Position numbers and translations under genes: made by a program. Below are positions 35,678-49,400 of a stretch of DNA of 64,000 nucleotides, piece after piece (the first letter of the stretch is position 1; every line of letters begins with the position of its first letter). The DNA is from Niebla homalea. Its lineage: Eukaryota > Ascomycota > Lecanoromycetes > Lecanorales > Ramalinaceae. Below the pieces are notes generated by a model that was given only the letters and a program-made list of their open reading frames with translations, was not told where the DNA came from and made no database searches. The stretch spans positions 310,001-374,000 of the forward strand of contig JAHGAU010000006.1 of the NCBI GenBank assembly GCA_019925105.1. Direction: 5' to 3'.

Positions 35678-38589
35678 TTATATTAAAGTTAACTTACTTA
35701 CGCCCTTATAGGGAGTAATGAAATAAAATAAAAGCTTTTATTAATAATACTTATTAATAGCAGACGGTAAGCCGATAATTAAAAACGGTATTAAATAGGC
35801 GGTAACTACGGTTAAACGTACGGCGATTAATATCCGGACGGGTTATAAAAAAACATTAATAGTTAAAACGGAAGGTTATAATAACTTTAAATAAGTAAAT
35901 ATTAATTTTATTAAACTATATAAAGAATTAATTTAAGGGTTAAGCCTTAATAAAATAATTTAAAAACTATAAATAAAGTAAACCTTAAAAGAATTATTAT
36001 AAATTTAATTAAAAATAAACTTATAAAAGCCTATAAAATCCTTATTTACCTTTTACCTTTTTTATTCCTTAGAATTTTTAATTAAGATATTTAATTTTAT
36101 ATTTTTACTTTAATATAAGGTACTTAATACCCGGTAAGAAAACCTTTTAAAGGAATATTTTACAATATAGGGGAGCAATATTAACGCTATTATAATATAA
36201 AGTTTATTATTTTACCTTACGATATTACCCTTATAATACGGAAACCGTTAAACGGAAGGGTTAATAAACCCGTCCTTTTCCTTCTTCCTTTTTTTTTCTT
36301 TTATTTAGTTTTATTCTTCTTTTACCTTAACTTATTTTTTACTTATATCTTATTTATTATAATTATAAATAATAAAACCTAATAACCCTTTTAATTAAAA
36401 ACCTTTACGGATTTTAAATATAACTTATAAAGCGGTTCTTAAGGGAACCTTAATTAATTAATATAATTTATTAAGGATAAAGCTTTTTCCCGGTTAAGTA
36501 GGAAAAATAAAGACTTAATAGATTATTTAATTACTAGGAACCCAGTTTTAAATAATAATTACGGGGGATATAAGGATTATATTGCCCGTTAACGTTATTA
36601 TAAATTAAAAAATATCGCTTTAAAGGAATTAATTGAACGTATTTTATATTTTATAAAGACTTACGTTTATTTTATTTTTTAATTTATATTATTTAAAAGA
36701 TTTAAAGAATTCTTAAAGTAATTAAACCTTTTACGTTAAGAATAAGACATTAATATATAATATTATAAAAACGTAAATAATAAAGTATAAGTCCTTTAAA
36801 TAGAATTAAACAATATTAAAAGGGATTTATAATTAAAGATTAATTAAATTAACCGCTTATAATAATAAAGTTACTTAAGTATTTTACTCTTAAAGGATTT
36901 AAACCGTATTTAAGTATTAAAAAATTATAATTATAAATTAAAAAGCTGGAATATTAACTTTATTATTAAGCTTAAAAACCTTTATTAAAATAATTTAACC
37001 CTTTTCCTTTACCGATTTACGGCTTTTTTTAACCCCTTATAAGAAGCTTAAGTTAATTAAAATTGAAAATCCGGAACCCTTTATAAAGGAGGACCGTAGT
37101 TAATATCGTTTCTTTAAACGTTACGTTATTATTAAATTTTATATTAATAAGGATTAATATTTAACGGCTTAAACTTAAATCGATTATATTTCAATATTAT
37201 TAAGCTTAAAAGTCTTTAAGCAATTAAAAATAAAATATAATAAAGATACCTTATTAAGTTTTTAAATTCTTAAGGAATTTTAAACCTTTTTAAACCGAAT
37301 TTTTAAAAATATTAATTAAAAAAAAAATTAAATTAATAGTTTTTAAGCCTTAAAAATATTTAATAAGGATAAATTTATAACGTTTTATTTCGATTTTACC
37401 CGCTTAATTAAGGTTTTTAAATATATAGATCTTAAGAAGAACCTGAAAATTATAATCCGTAAATTAATTATCTGATTTTTTACCCGGTTTTATAAAAATC
37501 TTTTCTAAAAAAGCTATAACTTAAATAGCCTAAAAGAAACCCGGATATATTTAAAGAGGATAGACCGTTTTTAACGTTCAGAATATTATCATTAATAAAA
37601 AACCTTTAAGCTTAATAAAACCTTTATTAAGGAAATTAAGGAGACTATAAGAACCCGTATTACTTCCTTTAAACCCCCCGGTAAAATAAAAGGTTTTAAA
37701 GGGTCCGGGTTCCGATAAATTACTTCCGCCGTTATAAAGTTAGCTCCCCCTTTAAATATTAAATACTTTATTTATTAAGGGAACTATTTTTAAGTTAATT
37801 AATTTAACCGTTAATATAATTAAAATAATATTTAAGAACGTTCCGTTTAAATTTATTATATTGCCCCCAACTTAAATAAAGAATTTACTTATAATTAAGG
37901 TAGCCGGATTCCTTATACCCTTAAAGATACCTTATTTAATAATTTAAATAGGTTATTAATAAAAGATTAAGCTTTATAAAAGTTATTATAAAAAATAAAA
38001 ACGTATATTATTTTTAAATTTTAACGATTAAGTATATTAATAATATTAAAGACCCTTTTAACGTTTAAGATAATAAACCTTAGATTATTAACGGGTTTAT
38101 AAGCTACGGAAATTAATATTTTCCTTTATCCTTCTTAATTAATTTAAGTATTACCGGTTATTATTTTATTAATAAATAAATTATCCTTTAAGTTTACGTA
38201 ATACTTTAAATTTCTTTTTTAATCCTTTTTTAACTTAAGCTTATTTAAGATTATAAAGGTAAATACTTATAGTTTATTACCTATATAATTTATCCCCGGA
38301 TAATTATAGAAAGTTACTTAAAAAGTTAATCCTTTATATTTATTATTTAACTTAAAATATATAATATAATCCTTAAAAAACCTTAAATAAAACGGTATTA
38401 TATATTCGTTTACCCTATAATTAATAAAATTTTCTTTATATTAAATTAATATAATTATAATAAGGTTAATTATTAAAACGTAAAGCTTATTCCGAAATTC
38501 CTTTAAATTATAACCTTAATTTATTAAATTTTAAATATATTCCTAGAAAGTAAAAAATTAAAGTTATTAAAGCCCCAAGAAAAAAAGAA

Positions 38590-41500
38590 AAAACCATTAA
38601 ATAATCTTCCCCTCCCGGAGCTTATTAATAAAGAAAAACTTTTCTTAATTAAAATTATTAATATAACGGCTTTTTATATTATTATAAAAACCCCAAAAAA
38701 AAAGGGACTTAAACCTTTTATACTTTAATAACGGACCTAATTAATTACCTGGATTTCCTTAATAATACCCACGTTAATATCTCCGTTATAATAATTTATA
38801 AAAATAACTTTACGGAGAAAATGGCCCTTATAAATAAGATTACGGTTAAATTTCTAGCGGAATATTACGATTTTAAGGATATCTTTAATCGTATAATAAT
38901 AAATAAATTACCTCCGTACCGGGACTATAATTATAAGATTAACTTAACCTTAAAAAGGATTCCTTCCCGGAGTTATATTTATCCGTTTTTAAGTTATAAG
39001 CTTTAAAAATTAAAGAAGTATATTACGGAGAATTTGGAAAAAGGATTTATCGAGCTTAATAAAGCCCTTTATAAATCCTTTATTTTTTTTATCTTTAAGT
39101 TTAACGGCGACTTACGACTATACGTAGATTACCGTAATATTAACGTTATTATTAAAAGGAATTAATATTTTATTCCCTTAATAAAAGAGGTATTATTTTA
39201 AATTATTAATTATAAATAAATTACCCGTTTAAATATTATCGCGGCCTTTAATAAGCTCCATATATATTTAGAAAGTAAAAACTTTATAATATTCATTATT
39301 TCATTAAGCGTTTTTAAATATAAAGTTATATTTTTTAGCTTAATTAATAACCCCGTTTTATATTAATAATATATAAATAAAATTTTATTTATTTATTTAA
39401 ATATTTTTATTTAAGCTTACTTGAATAATATTATTATTTATAGCGTAATTAAGAAAAAGTATACCCAATATATATACTTAATATTAAAGCGTTTATATAA
39501 CGCCGGCCTATAAATAGATATTTAAAAATATAAATTTAAAGTTTAATAAATTAAGTTTTTAGGTCTTATCCTTATTATTAACGGGTTAAAAGTAGACCTT
39601 AATAAAGTAAATAAAATTAAGGATTAACCGGTTTCCGTTAACCTAAAAGCCCTTTAAGGATTTATTAACTTTTATAATTTTTATTAAAGATTTATTCCTT
39701 AATTCTTTAAAATAATAAAACCTTTTTTAAAGTTTACTAAAGAAAAAACTTTATTTATATAATCCCCGGAGTATTAAAAAACTTATATAATACTTAAAAA
39801 AACTTTTATTACGGCTTTTATATCAACCTATTATAATCTTAATAAAGAAACGATCCTTAAAATTAATTCTTTAAATTACGTTTTTAACGGTATTCTTTCT
39901 TAATATAATAAGGCCGGGGAGTTATATTTAATAACTTACTATTTTAAAAGTATATTATCGGTTAAATATAACTATAATATTTATAATAAAAAGCTTTTTA
40001 TTATTATTAAATACTTAAAGAATTAACAGTTAAAACTAAAAATAATAAAGAAACCCTTCCGTATTTTTAATAATAATTAAATTTTAAAATATTTTATTAA
40101 AAATTAAAAGCTTATAAAATATTAAGTAAAATACCTTAATATTTTCTTTAAGTTTAATTTTAAGGTTATTTATTGCCCGGGTAAATAAAATAATAAAGCT
40201 AACGCCCTTACTTAAATATCCGGTTATTAACCTTAAAGCGACGACGATAATAAGGTTAAAGACCAGTTTTAAACCATTTTACCCCCCGAGCGTTTTAAGG
40301 TTTTAACCTTAAATAAAAGGGAAGAAGTATTAATACCAGTTTATTTAATCCCTAAAGAATTTGGGTTTTATAAGTAAGTCCATAAAGTTAACCGTACTAA
40401 CGAAAGCTTAACGGAGTTTAAAAAAGTAATTATAAAGGATAAACTATTTAATTTTAAAGATGTATTTTTAATCCGTATTAAGGTTTAATTTAATATCCTT
40501 ATTAATAAAGGTAAATTATAAATATTAACGTTGCTTATTACGGAGGTCCTAAAGTATACCTATAATAAACCAGCTAGTAATTATCCCGGCCGGGATTATA
40601 TAATTAAATTTACCTCCCGGTACTTCTTTTAATTTACTTTATAAAATAATATTAACCGTTATATTTTAAATTACGATATTTATTTTCGGTTTAAAACCCC
40701 GCGATAAAAGCCTATAAAATTACTTTATTAACTAAAAATCCTGGAATAAAGATAAATTAATTTCTCGGTTAACTTTATTACCGGACTATTTAAGTATAAA
40801 GGTATAAATATTATCCTTACCGTAATTTATATATTATTTAAAGATTAATACTATATTCTTTATTACGTTAAAGAGGAAGAAACCTTTATTAAGGAAATAA
40901 CTTAACTCTTTATTAAGGAAATATTTAAGTATTACGGCCTTCCGGATAGTATTATTTTAGATTATAACCCGCAATTTATTAATAAAATATAGCGTTCTTT
41001 ATTATATTAACTTAAAATTAACCTTTAAACCTTAATTCCTTATTATATTAAAAGTAATAGTTAAATTAAAAGAATAAACCAAGAGGTAAAGTAGGGACTC
41101 CGGACTTATATAAATTACTTATAAAATAATTAAGTATAATAACTATTTATAATGGAATTTACGGATAATAATAATTTAAATTAATCGATTAAAATAATAC
41201 TTTTTTACTTTAATAAAAGCTTCCATTTAAGGATATTATTTGGGTCCGATAATATTAAATATATTACCGCTTATAAATAACTTTAAATTAAAGAAGTTAC
41301 TGATATTATTAAAACTATATAGGAAATCTTTAATATAATATATTTTAATTTAAATAAGGTTTATAATAATATATTTAAGTAGGTTAATTATTAACGTTAA
41401 AACGTAAAGTTTAAAATAAATAATAAAATTTATATAAACGTTAAGTATTTAATAATTAATTAACTTAATAAAAAGTTAAATTATAAACGCTTAAATCTTT

Positions 41501-41890
41501 ATATTATCCTTAAATAATATTATTTTTTTTATAAATTAAACGTTTTAAATATTTTCCGGGCTTATTTTACTTTTTATATAAGTAACTTAACCCGTATTTT
41601 AATTAAAAAGAAATTATTTTTACCGGAATAAATCAATTTACCCCTTAAACTTATTATTATAAATAAAAAAAGTATTGAGGAGTAAAAGCTCAAAGAAATT
41701 ATTCATTCTTAACGTATTAATTAAAGGTAAAGGCTATAATATAAGGTTAAATAAATAAATTTACCCCCGGATAATACTTAATATTACGTTAACGTTAAAG
41801 AATTCCTTTATACTTAAAAATTAATTAAAGCCTTTTATAAGAAGTACCCGGATAAGCCCGGATTAAGGCCCGGAGATCTAAACGATATAA
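38590..41890 (+). pseudogene. Gypsy copy 1 pol: reverse transcriptase, integrase, chromodomain (RIP-dead)
   Basis: RT: a 61-codon open piece (38821-39006) with EYYDFKDIFN...LPPYRDYNYKINL, then EKGFIEL and LRLYVDYRNINVI (to about 39,150). The catalytic block reads AYLNNIIIYS, where YLDD is expected (Asn codons at 39424-39429). Integrase: YYGLPDSIILDYNPQF at about 40,930-40,985 and NQEVK*GLRTYINY at about 41,075-41,120. Chromodomain: about 41,675-41,880, KLKEIIHS*RI...YKVK*INLPPDNT*YYV...YKKYPDKPG. The chromodomain would tether integration to marked heterochromatin in chromoviruses. Stops are TAA/TAG at former Gln/Trp sites. Confidence 0.88.
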
Positions 41891-42254
41891 TAATATTTTA
41901 AATAGCCTTTAAAAGCTACCTTAAATATCTAGGGTAAATAATAATTTCTCCGGGTATAAAACTTAATATTATAAGTTATATATTACGTCTTTATTAAGCT
42001 TAAAAGCTTTTTAAAATAGTCTTATAACTCTTTAAAGCTATTAAAACGATTACTATTAATATTATTTATTTATATAGATTATATATCCCTTTATTAATAT
42101 AAATCTAATATATAAGGTAAAGAAGTTAAAAAAATATTTTAAAAAAAAGGTAAATCGTAAAAAACGATATTTACCCCGGAACCCCCCCGGATGAAATTAC
42201 GTTTTAAAGCTTATTATAGGGGTTACCGCTACAATTCTACCCCCGTATATTTAT

Positions 42255-42480
42255 GTTAATTACCCGGTTACCGTTATGATACTATATTTATTATCCTTAT
42301 ATTATTTACCCGGTTAATTAATAACGGGTAACTTAAGTAATATTCTTATATTATTTACCCGGTTAACCAATAACGGGTAACCAGGGTAATTTACGACTCT
42401 TACATTAGTTACCCGGTTAACCAGTAATGGGTAAGCTAGGTGGACCTTACTTTAATTACCCGGCTTATAAGTGATAAATA
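42255..42480. repeat. Tandem palindromic repeats before the 3' LTR of gypsy copy 1
   Basis: Four or five units of about 60 bp, each centred on TTACCCGGTTAA...TTAACGGGTAA-type palindromes (e.g. ACCCGGTTAACCAATAACGG). The same array, inverted, lies at 53,018-53,215 in copy 2. Confidence 0.8.
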
Positions 42481-42565
42481 AGAGGGGTAATTTTAAGTTT
42501 AAAAATTTTTCTTTTTCAGCGTACTTATAAGCTTAAAAACGAGCCTTTCTTAGGGGGGGGGGTAA

Positions 42566-42781
42566 TATTAGGGTTTAGGGGTGTTAATAGCTTAGGAGTA
42601 GGCCCTACCGGGCCTATCCCGGGCCAAGCCTAAGGTTAATCCGGCACCCAGGAATGTTACCGACTAGGTATATTAGGGCCTTCGGCCCCTTCACTCCTAT
42701 ACCTCTGTACTTTAATGTCTTTAATTATACGTAATACACCCTTTGCCTTCCAACCACCCCAGAGGGGCTTGCACTCTAACA
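42566..42781 (+). repeat. Gypsy copy 1, 3' LTR
   Basis: 216 bp, TATTAGGGTTTAGG ... GCTTGCACTCTAACA. Preceded by a G-run (GGGGGGGGTAA), a likely polypurine tract. Less mutated than the 5' LTR. Confidence 0.93.
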
Positions 42782-43318
42782 ATAGTGGCTTCCTGGTAAC
42801 TGGTGTATATTTCTTATAAAGGTCTTAGAGTATTATAACTAATAAAGGTATTATTAATACTTCAAGTAATAATTTTAACGCGAGATACTTAATAAGCGTC
42901 TTAAGTAATACGTAACGGATATAGAAGTCGTAAATAATAAGGTAGTTTCTTATTTAAAAGGTAGTAAATAATAAGTTAAATCGTAAGTTTTATAATAAAG
43001 TTTAAAATGATTCAGATAGAATAAACGTATATAAGTTAATAGATAACGCGGAGCTTACTAAATAAATTAATAAAGGCATAACGATAAACCTGATAATTAA
43101 CTGAATAGATTTAATTTTAAAGTGATTTATAATAAGTACTATAGATACTCTGGGGCTCGAATTATTGGACGAAATACACGGTATTAACGGTATATCACCT
43201 GAGTGAGATTTTTTGAGGTCTATGGGATGTACAGATACTAATTCATGACGAGATAATGGAATCGAGTAATTTTATGTATGATGACATATAAAGGACCGAC
43301 GCAGCTATTGCTACCATT

Positions 43319-43509
43319 TGTTAAGAACGTGATAAGAACGTGTTAAGTATGATATATAATTGATGTGATTGTTGTGATTGTTGAGTAGCTAGGTAGGTAG
43401 CTATGGATTTGAGTGAGTGTGCGCGCCAAGACCCCCCGGGAGCTACCCGCTATGCTCATGCATACCGCAAGCCGTGATGCTATGTACATAGAGACTCAGT
43501 TCTCTAACA
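43319..43509 (+). repeat. F direct repeat, right copy
   Basis: 191 bp, TGTTAAGAACGTGATAAG ... CAGTTCTCTAACA, hardly mutated. Read in the F frame it repeats the ORF start region (RAKTPRELPAMLMHTASRDA), so the start codon context exists twice in the element. Confidence 0.85.
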
Positions 43510-43514
43510 ATAAG

Positions 43515-45028
43515 GAAAAAGAATAATCCTTAATAAAATCAATAATAAATATATAATTAACGATTTTAATTATAAAGCTATTATTATGAAAAAGGGATAA
43601 CTTATTAAAAAGGATATTAATTGTAAAGTAAATATAATAATAAATATAACCATAAAAAGACGCTAAATTAATAAAAATACCTTAAAGGAAAAAATTAAGT
43701 TTATATAAAACGGAAAGCGAGTTAAAGTGAAATTAAAGGAAAAAGCGAAAGTTATAAAGAAAAAGGAACTTTAATAAATTATCGGATTAATATGAAAATA
43801 AGTTTTAAATATTAAATAAATATTATTAAGTAATAGTATTATATTATTAACTATATATTTAACATAATTATTACCGTATTTTAAAAAGGAAACAAATCGA
43901 CTTATAAAGAATATATTAAACCTTAATCGTATATATCGTAAAAAAACCGTAATTATTAAAAAGGCACCTAAAAACGATAAAGAAAATATATAAAGGACGT
44001 TCTAGAACGGTAAACTTAAGATTAATAATATTATTATCGTTAACTTAAAGTAAAACCTTAAAATTATACTTAATAAACGTAAGATAATATATTTTATAAT
44101 AATAATAATTATCTATAAACCGGAATAAGTTAATTAATTAATTATATCAAAAACTAATTAAAGCTTAAATATAATTATCATTAATTTAATTTTAATTAAA
44201 TTTTTAAGAATAAAAAAAAGGTTTTTAAAGGCGCTTAAAGTAAATAATTTTATTATATTAATAATAAACGGAAACCTTATATTACTTTATATATAAGTTA
44301 TATTTAATATTTAAGTAATAAGGATTACCAGATTATTATAACTATTTATAATATTAAAAAATAACCCGAATTATACTATTTTATTAAGAGTTTCTTAATT
44401 AAAATTAATTATAATTAACTTTAAAATATAATTAAAATATTAAGAATTAAGGATATTATTTACGGGAAAAAGGTTTAAATGTTTAAGCCTTAAATACGTT
44501 TATTTAATAAAATACAATAAAAGTTACGATATAAAAAGTTATATTATAAAAACGGAATTATATTAAAAAAAAAAAAAAAAGAATAAAATTAAATTATTTA
44601 AGTATAAAAGTAAAGAAAAAAGCTTAAATAATAAGTTAAAAAAAGAAAATAAGGAAAAAAAAGAAAAAAGAGCTTAAAGATTAAGAAAAGAAAAATCTAA
44701 AGAAAAAAATTAGCTTTAAAAACGTATTAATAAATAACCAAATAAAAAGGAAGAATATATAGGTTTATATACTTAAGGAGAAATAGGAACGTACCAATAA
44801 TAATTAAATAAAGTAAAAGAAAAATAAGAATAAGATAAAATAACCGGGAGACTTATAAGAAGTAAGTTAAATAAAAAATAAACATAATAAATTAAGTAAG
44901 AATTTAAGAAAATAATAATAACGAAAGCATTTAAGGGATAATAAGAGAACTTAAAAGCACCAAGGAAACGTTAAAGAAGCTTATAAATAATAAAAAGACC
45001 ATAAAGGAATTAAAGTAAATATTATAGG
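43515..45028 (+). pseudogene. E2 internal frame ghost (Lys/Glu coiled coil)
   Basis: At about 44,606-44,720 a frame reads KSKEKSLNNKLKKENKEKKE, and at 44,941-45,010 another reads RELKSTKETLKKLINNKK. Both are heptad-rich. Corresponds to E1 minus strand at about 25.1-26.6 kb. Family unknown. Confidence 0.4.
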
Positions 45029-45249
45029 TGTCAGCCTGGGTGCAGGCATGGTGGTGGTATTGCATGGAGTGTCACTGAGCCGTTATGCGAGCGGTATTAA
45101 GATACTATTATAGCGCGTGTAGATATTATCACCTGGCCGTATATCGTATACCACTTAAGTATTTTATATAGATAGCATTATACTTCCTAGATAAATTATA
45201 TATAATCGATATATATATTATCTTTTCTTATACGTTTATACGTTTAATA
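45029..45249 (+). repeat. Copia 5' LTR
   Basis: 221 bp, TGTCAGCCTGGGTGCAGGCA ... TATACGTTTAATA; the first 100 bp are almost unmutated. Confidence 0.93.
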
Positions 45250-46499
45250 ATTATAAGCCCGGTATTATATACCACTATAGTTACTTATTTATCAATTAAT
45301 TTAACGGCGTAATTAACCATCCAAAAAGGCTTAAATCGAGTCCTTAAGGTTAATATATTATATATAAATTAAAAATAGAAAAGGAACCAAAAAGTATAGT
45401 AAACTTATTATTTACTATTCCTTTATATCCTTAAAATAAGCTTATATAAAGTTAAGCTTATTACCTTAAAAGATTAAGACTTATAATTTGTTATCGTTAA
45501 AGGTAAGGTTATTAAGTATTATATTTAAAAGTTTATTAACCTTATTTTTATAATAAAATTAATAGGCTTAAATAAGTTATTAAAACCAATATAGCCCGTT
45601 ATTATAGCGGATAAAGTGGTTAACTTAAGGATATTAATAGCCTATAAAAATAATTTATAAATATAAAAACTAAAACTATAAAAATAAAAAGAATAATATA
45701 CGTTTTTCATTAAAATTAACGACTTTATATTCTCTATAGTTAATAAGGCGAACCTTATTTACCTTAAGAACATAGATTACTACCTATAGAACTACTTACG
45801 TATTCTTAAAATTAAACTTATATTTTTAAATTCTATATGTTCTTTAACGGTAAAGAAAGAATATTAAAAAATTATAACGGGACCAGGTTTTCGTTAAAAT
45901 ACGGAAGTATAACTTAATAAATATACTTAAGTATTTATAAAGGTTAAAAGTAATAACATCCTTAAAGTACTTAATAAGAAACGGGTATATTATAATTTTA
46001 TTAACGTAATTAAGAAATAAACTTTTATATTAACATAATTTTATGAATTTAATATAAATAACCTGATTAACTTCTTAATAGCTTTTATTAACCTTAAGGA
46101 GTAATTTCAAAATTACATACGGTATAGTAATATAAAGAAGTTGATTCCGACTTATTTAGCCTTTATTATTAATGAAAATTAAAATAATATTAAGAAAAAC
46201 AATAAGCCTATATTTAAAAGCAAAAGTATTAAGTTAAAAAAATGCCTTTACGGCATTAAATACTAATTTAATAAGTACGATTACTTACGTATAGACCGAC
46301 TTAATTAACTTATTAACTTCAGACTTAATCCTATACTTAAAAGATAAATAAAAATAAACTTAAGGATATTAAGATAAAAGAAAGAGTTAATCGGGTTCTT
46401 AAAAAATCTAGAAACTTTAAGTTAAAATAAAATAATTTATTTATACCGGTTTAAAACGATAATAATAACTTTAATATATTTAATATAAAATAAGAGTCT

Positions 46500-49400
46500 T
46501 ATATATTATAATTATTATGGATTTTGGATTATAGCTTAAACTTTTATATTTATAATAAAATAATAAAAGATCAATTTATTAAAAAGAAAGATAAAAAGAA
46601 CAGTATTATTATTACTGGTAATAATAACCTTAAAGTTATTACTTATAATAAAATTAAAGTAAATATCGATACTCTTAAAAGTAATAACTTTATTATATTT
46701 TATAACGTTATATATATACTTAATTTTATAGTTAACGTTATATCTAATATTATCCTTATAAATAAGGATATTTACTTTAATATTAAACGTTATTATTTCT
46801 ATAATAATAGATAGATAAGAATATTAATTAAGAGGATCGGTAAATACTACGTACTTAAAAATAATATTAAATAAGTTAACGTTATATTTATAATTAATAA
46901 ACCTATCGTTAAATCAGTAATAACAAGTTAATAATATTAATTCCTTATATACGTTATTAATGAAATAATTTAATATTTTTAGTAAGCAGTTAAGGGGGTA
47001 AAGATTATTAACAATATTAAAGCCTTAAATATAAGCAATTATAAGAACTATATTTTATTAAAAGCTTACCGGATTGTATTAAGATCCTTATATAAAGTAA
47101 AAATATTAATAAAGTTTTTCTTTTAAATTATTTATAACCTTATATAGATAAGTATAGTAATAAATTAAGATTAATAAGTATTATATATCGTTTATTTTAA
47201 ATACGATTTTTAAATAATATATACTTATAAATATAAGTTTAAAGTAATAAATATCTTACGGAAAATTATTAAAACGATTAAAATACGATATTGTTATAAT
47301 ATAATCTTTATTTAATCAAAGGGAAAGAGATCCTTGGAATTTAAATTTAATAATCTTATTAACGAACTTAATATTACCTTCGAATTATTAATATTATATA
47401 CCGTAATATAAAACGGCCATTTAGAACGAAAAGGTAATTTATTAATTATAAAAGTAAGGGCTATAAGGTTATAAGTTAAACTTCCTTAGTTTTTATAATT
47501 ATAAATCGTATAAATGGCCGGTTTCCTTATAAATTAAATATTAATAAGAAAGTATTTATAGATTATATTATTTAAGAAGGCTATTAGCTTAAAGTTAAAC
47601 CTTTAATACCTTAAATAGTATAATTATAAAGCTTACTTATTTAATAAATTAATCTTTAAAAAAAAAGAAATTAATAATAAAAATATATATTAATTTCCTT
47701 ATTAATTACGATAATATTAATATTTATAATATATAGATATTAAGTTAAAAGAAAGTAATTTATATAAAGGACGTTTTTTTTAAAGAAAATAAATTTTATA
47801 AGTCCGATAAGATTAACTTAACTTAACTTAAAAAAGAACTTTTCTTTTATTTAATTAATATTTTAAAAATAAATATATCTTATATTATTATTAAGCTATT
47901 ATTAAATAATAAAAAAAAAAGGAATTTATAAATAATACTATTAACCCTATATAAAAAGGAAAAGGAAAAGAATAATAAAAGGACTATTTATCCTTATTGA
48001 CTTTAGTATTAATTAACTATAATATAGTATCTAAAAATAATAACGGAGATGGAGACGGTAACGGTAATAGTAACGGTAATAAATTATTAACTTTATTACC
48101 AGATCCACTATTAGCTTTATTAACTTTAAAGCCGAAAAAGAAAGACAGTAATAAATCCGACTTTAATATAAATAATATTATTAAAGGAAAAAGAGTTATA
48201 AAAGGTATAAAGAAAGTAAATTATATTATAACCCTTATTTTAACTATAAATAAATTAATGTTATTATATTATATAATATTTATTGCTTTTTTACTATTTT
48301 ATAAACTATATAAAAAGGATAAAAAGTTATTTCCTTCTTTATTAAAAATAAGTATATTTTACCGTAATATTTTATTTATTAAGTTAAAATATTATCGTTA
48401 TATATTAAAATATTTATACGCTACGGATTTTAAGTTAATAATTAAAATAAAGCTTAAAGCTCTTAAAGAGAAAAGTATATAAGAAGAAATCTTACTTAAA
48501 CATACTGAAAAAGCGGATAAAATATTAATATTTACCACCTGGGTATTTAAATATAAATTTAACGATAAAAGGTATTTTATTAAGTATAAAGCGAGACTTT
48601 ATATAAGGGGTAATTTATAAAAGATTAATCAAAATATATTTACCGCTACTTTAATAATTAAGGTACTTAAGGTACTTATAGCCATAGTAACTATATTTAA
48701 TTTAGATACGAAATAGTGGGACGCCGTTAATACGTTTATAAATAGTAAGATAAATAAACCTATATATATTAAATTATTAAAAGGGTATAAAAATAAAGGT
48801 TTACTTTTCTTATTTTGAGCTTTATATAGGTTTAAATAATTATTAACTTTATAATTTAAAAATCTCTTAAAAACCTTAATAAACCTAGGCTTAAAGTAAG
48901 TTCCGGAAATTAAATATTTCTTTATAAATAACTATATAATGGTTTTCTTCTTCATAAATAATATCGTTATTATTTATAATTATACATATAGTTAAAAGGT
49001 AAATAACTTTTAAAGTAAATTCTTTAAAATTTACGAGATAAAAAACCTAGGTAAAATAAAGTAATTCCTAGGTATAAGGATAATATAAGATTAATTAAGT
49101 TAAGAAATCCGTTTATATTAAAATAGCTATATCGATAAGCTTACGGTAAAATTCAATATTATAATAAATTATATTTTTAAAGCACCTTTATATAATATTG
49201 AAGCTCTTATTAAAAATACGGGATAAATTTTATTTTAAGAGATTTATATATATTAACAATTTATTGGTTTTATTAACTTTATAACCGTTACGATTCAGAC
49301 GGATATTACGTATTTAACGTTTAAGTTATTTAAGTTCCTTATAAATCCGTTAAAATAATACTTAGAAGTAACTATAAGGGTATTATAATATTTTATATAT

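Larger units (their letters stand above)
35462..42781 (+). mobile_element. Ty3/gypsy retrotransposon (chromovirus), copy 1
   Basis: 7320 bp between 216-bp LTRs, inserted into the F reading frame with a 4-bp duplicate ATAG (35458-35461, 42782-42785). The F frame is restored exactly when 4 bp are removed, confirming the size. Pol ghost in the order RT, integrase, chromodomain identifies Ty3/gypsy. Heavily RIP-mutated. Confidence 0.93.
34734..43206 (+). pseudogene. F open reading frame: join(34734..35461, 42786..43206), 383 codons, RIP-inactivated
   Basis: If the gypsy element and one ATAG duplicate are removed, one register holds from ATG 34734 to TGA 43204-43206 with no indel (1149 nt). All breaks are TAA/TAG/TGA codons of the RIP type. 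Readable pieces include LKSYIKGKTVSREFIAI, ITYNGVGKGFKAGFITYING, HLNVDFISYNGRIKGAASFY, the junction NAYSYS|GFLVTG and the terminus DTLGLELLDEIHGING. The ATG lies inside the repeated 165 bp. I do not recognise the family; it is not a reverse transcriptase or a DDE transposase that I know. It could be a gag-like, recombinase-like or captured host protein. Confidence 0.6.
34612..43509 (+). mobile_element. F: single-ORF element, TSD ATAAG, split by a nested gypsy element
   Basis: Starts TGTTAAGAACGTG, ends CAGTTCTCTAACA (imperfect terminal inverted repeat TGTTA...AAC). Flanked by ATAAG (34607-34611 and 43510-43514). E1 near 26,590 gives the empty site. Without the gypsy and its duplicate, F is about 1.57 kb. 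The first 165 bp are repeated at the right end (43319-43490), but the left copy lacks the last 19 bp of the right one and instead continues as coding sequence, so this is not a simple LTR pair. Confidence 0.7.

Noticed and set aside
34612..43509. Ordinary LTR retrotransposon with 191-bp LTRs
   Set aside because: The left repeat lacks the 19-bp terminus and continues as open frame, and no pol was found; kept as an atypical element.
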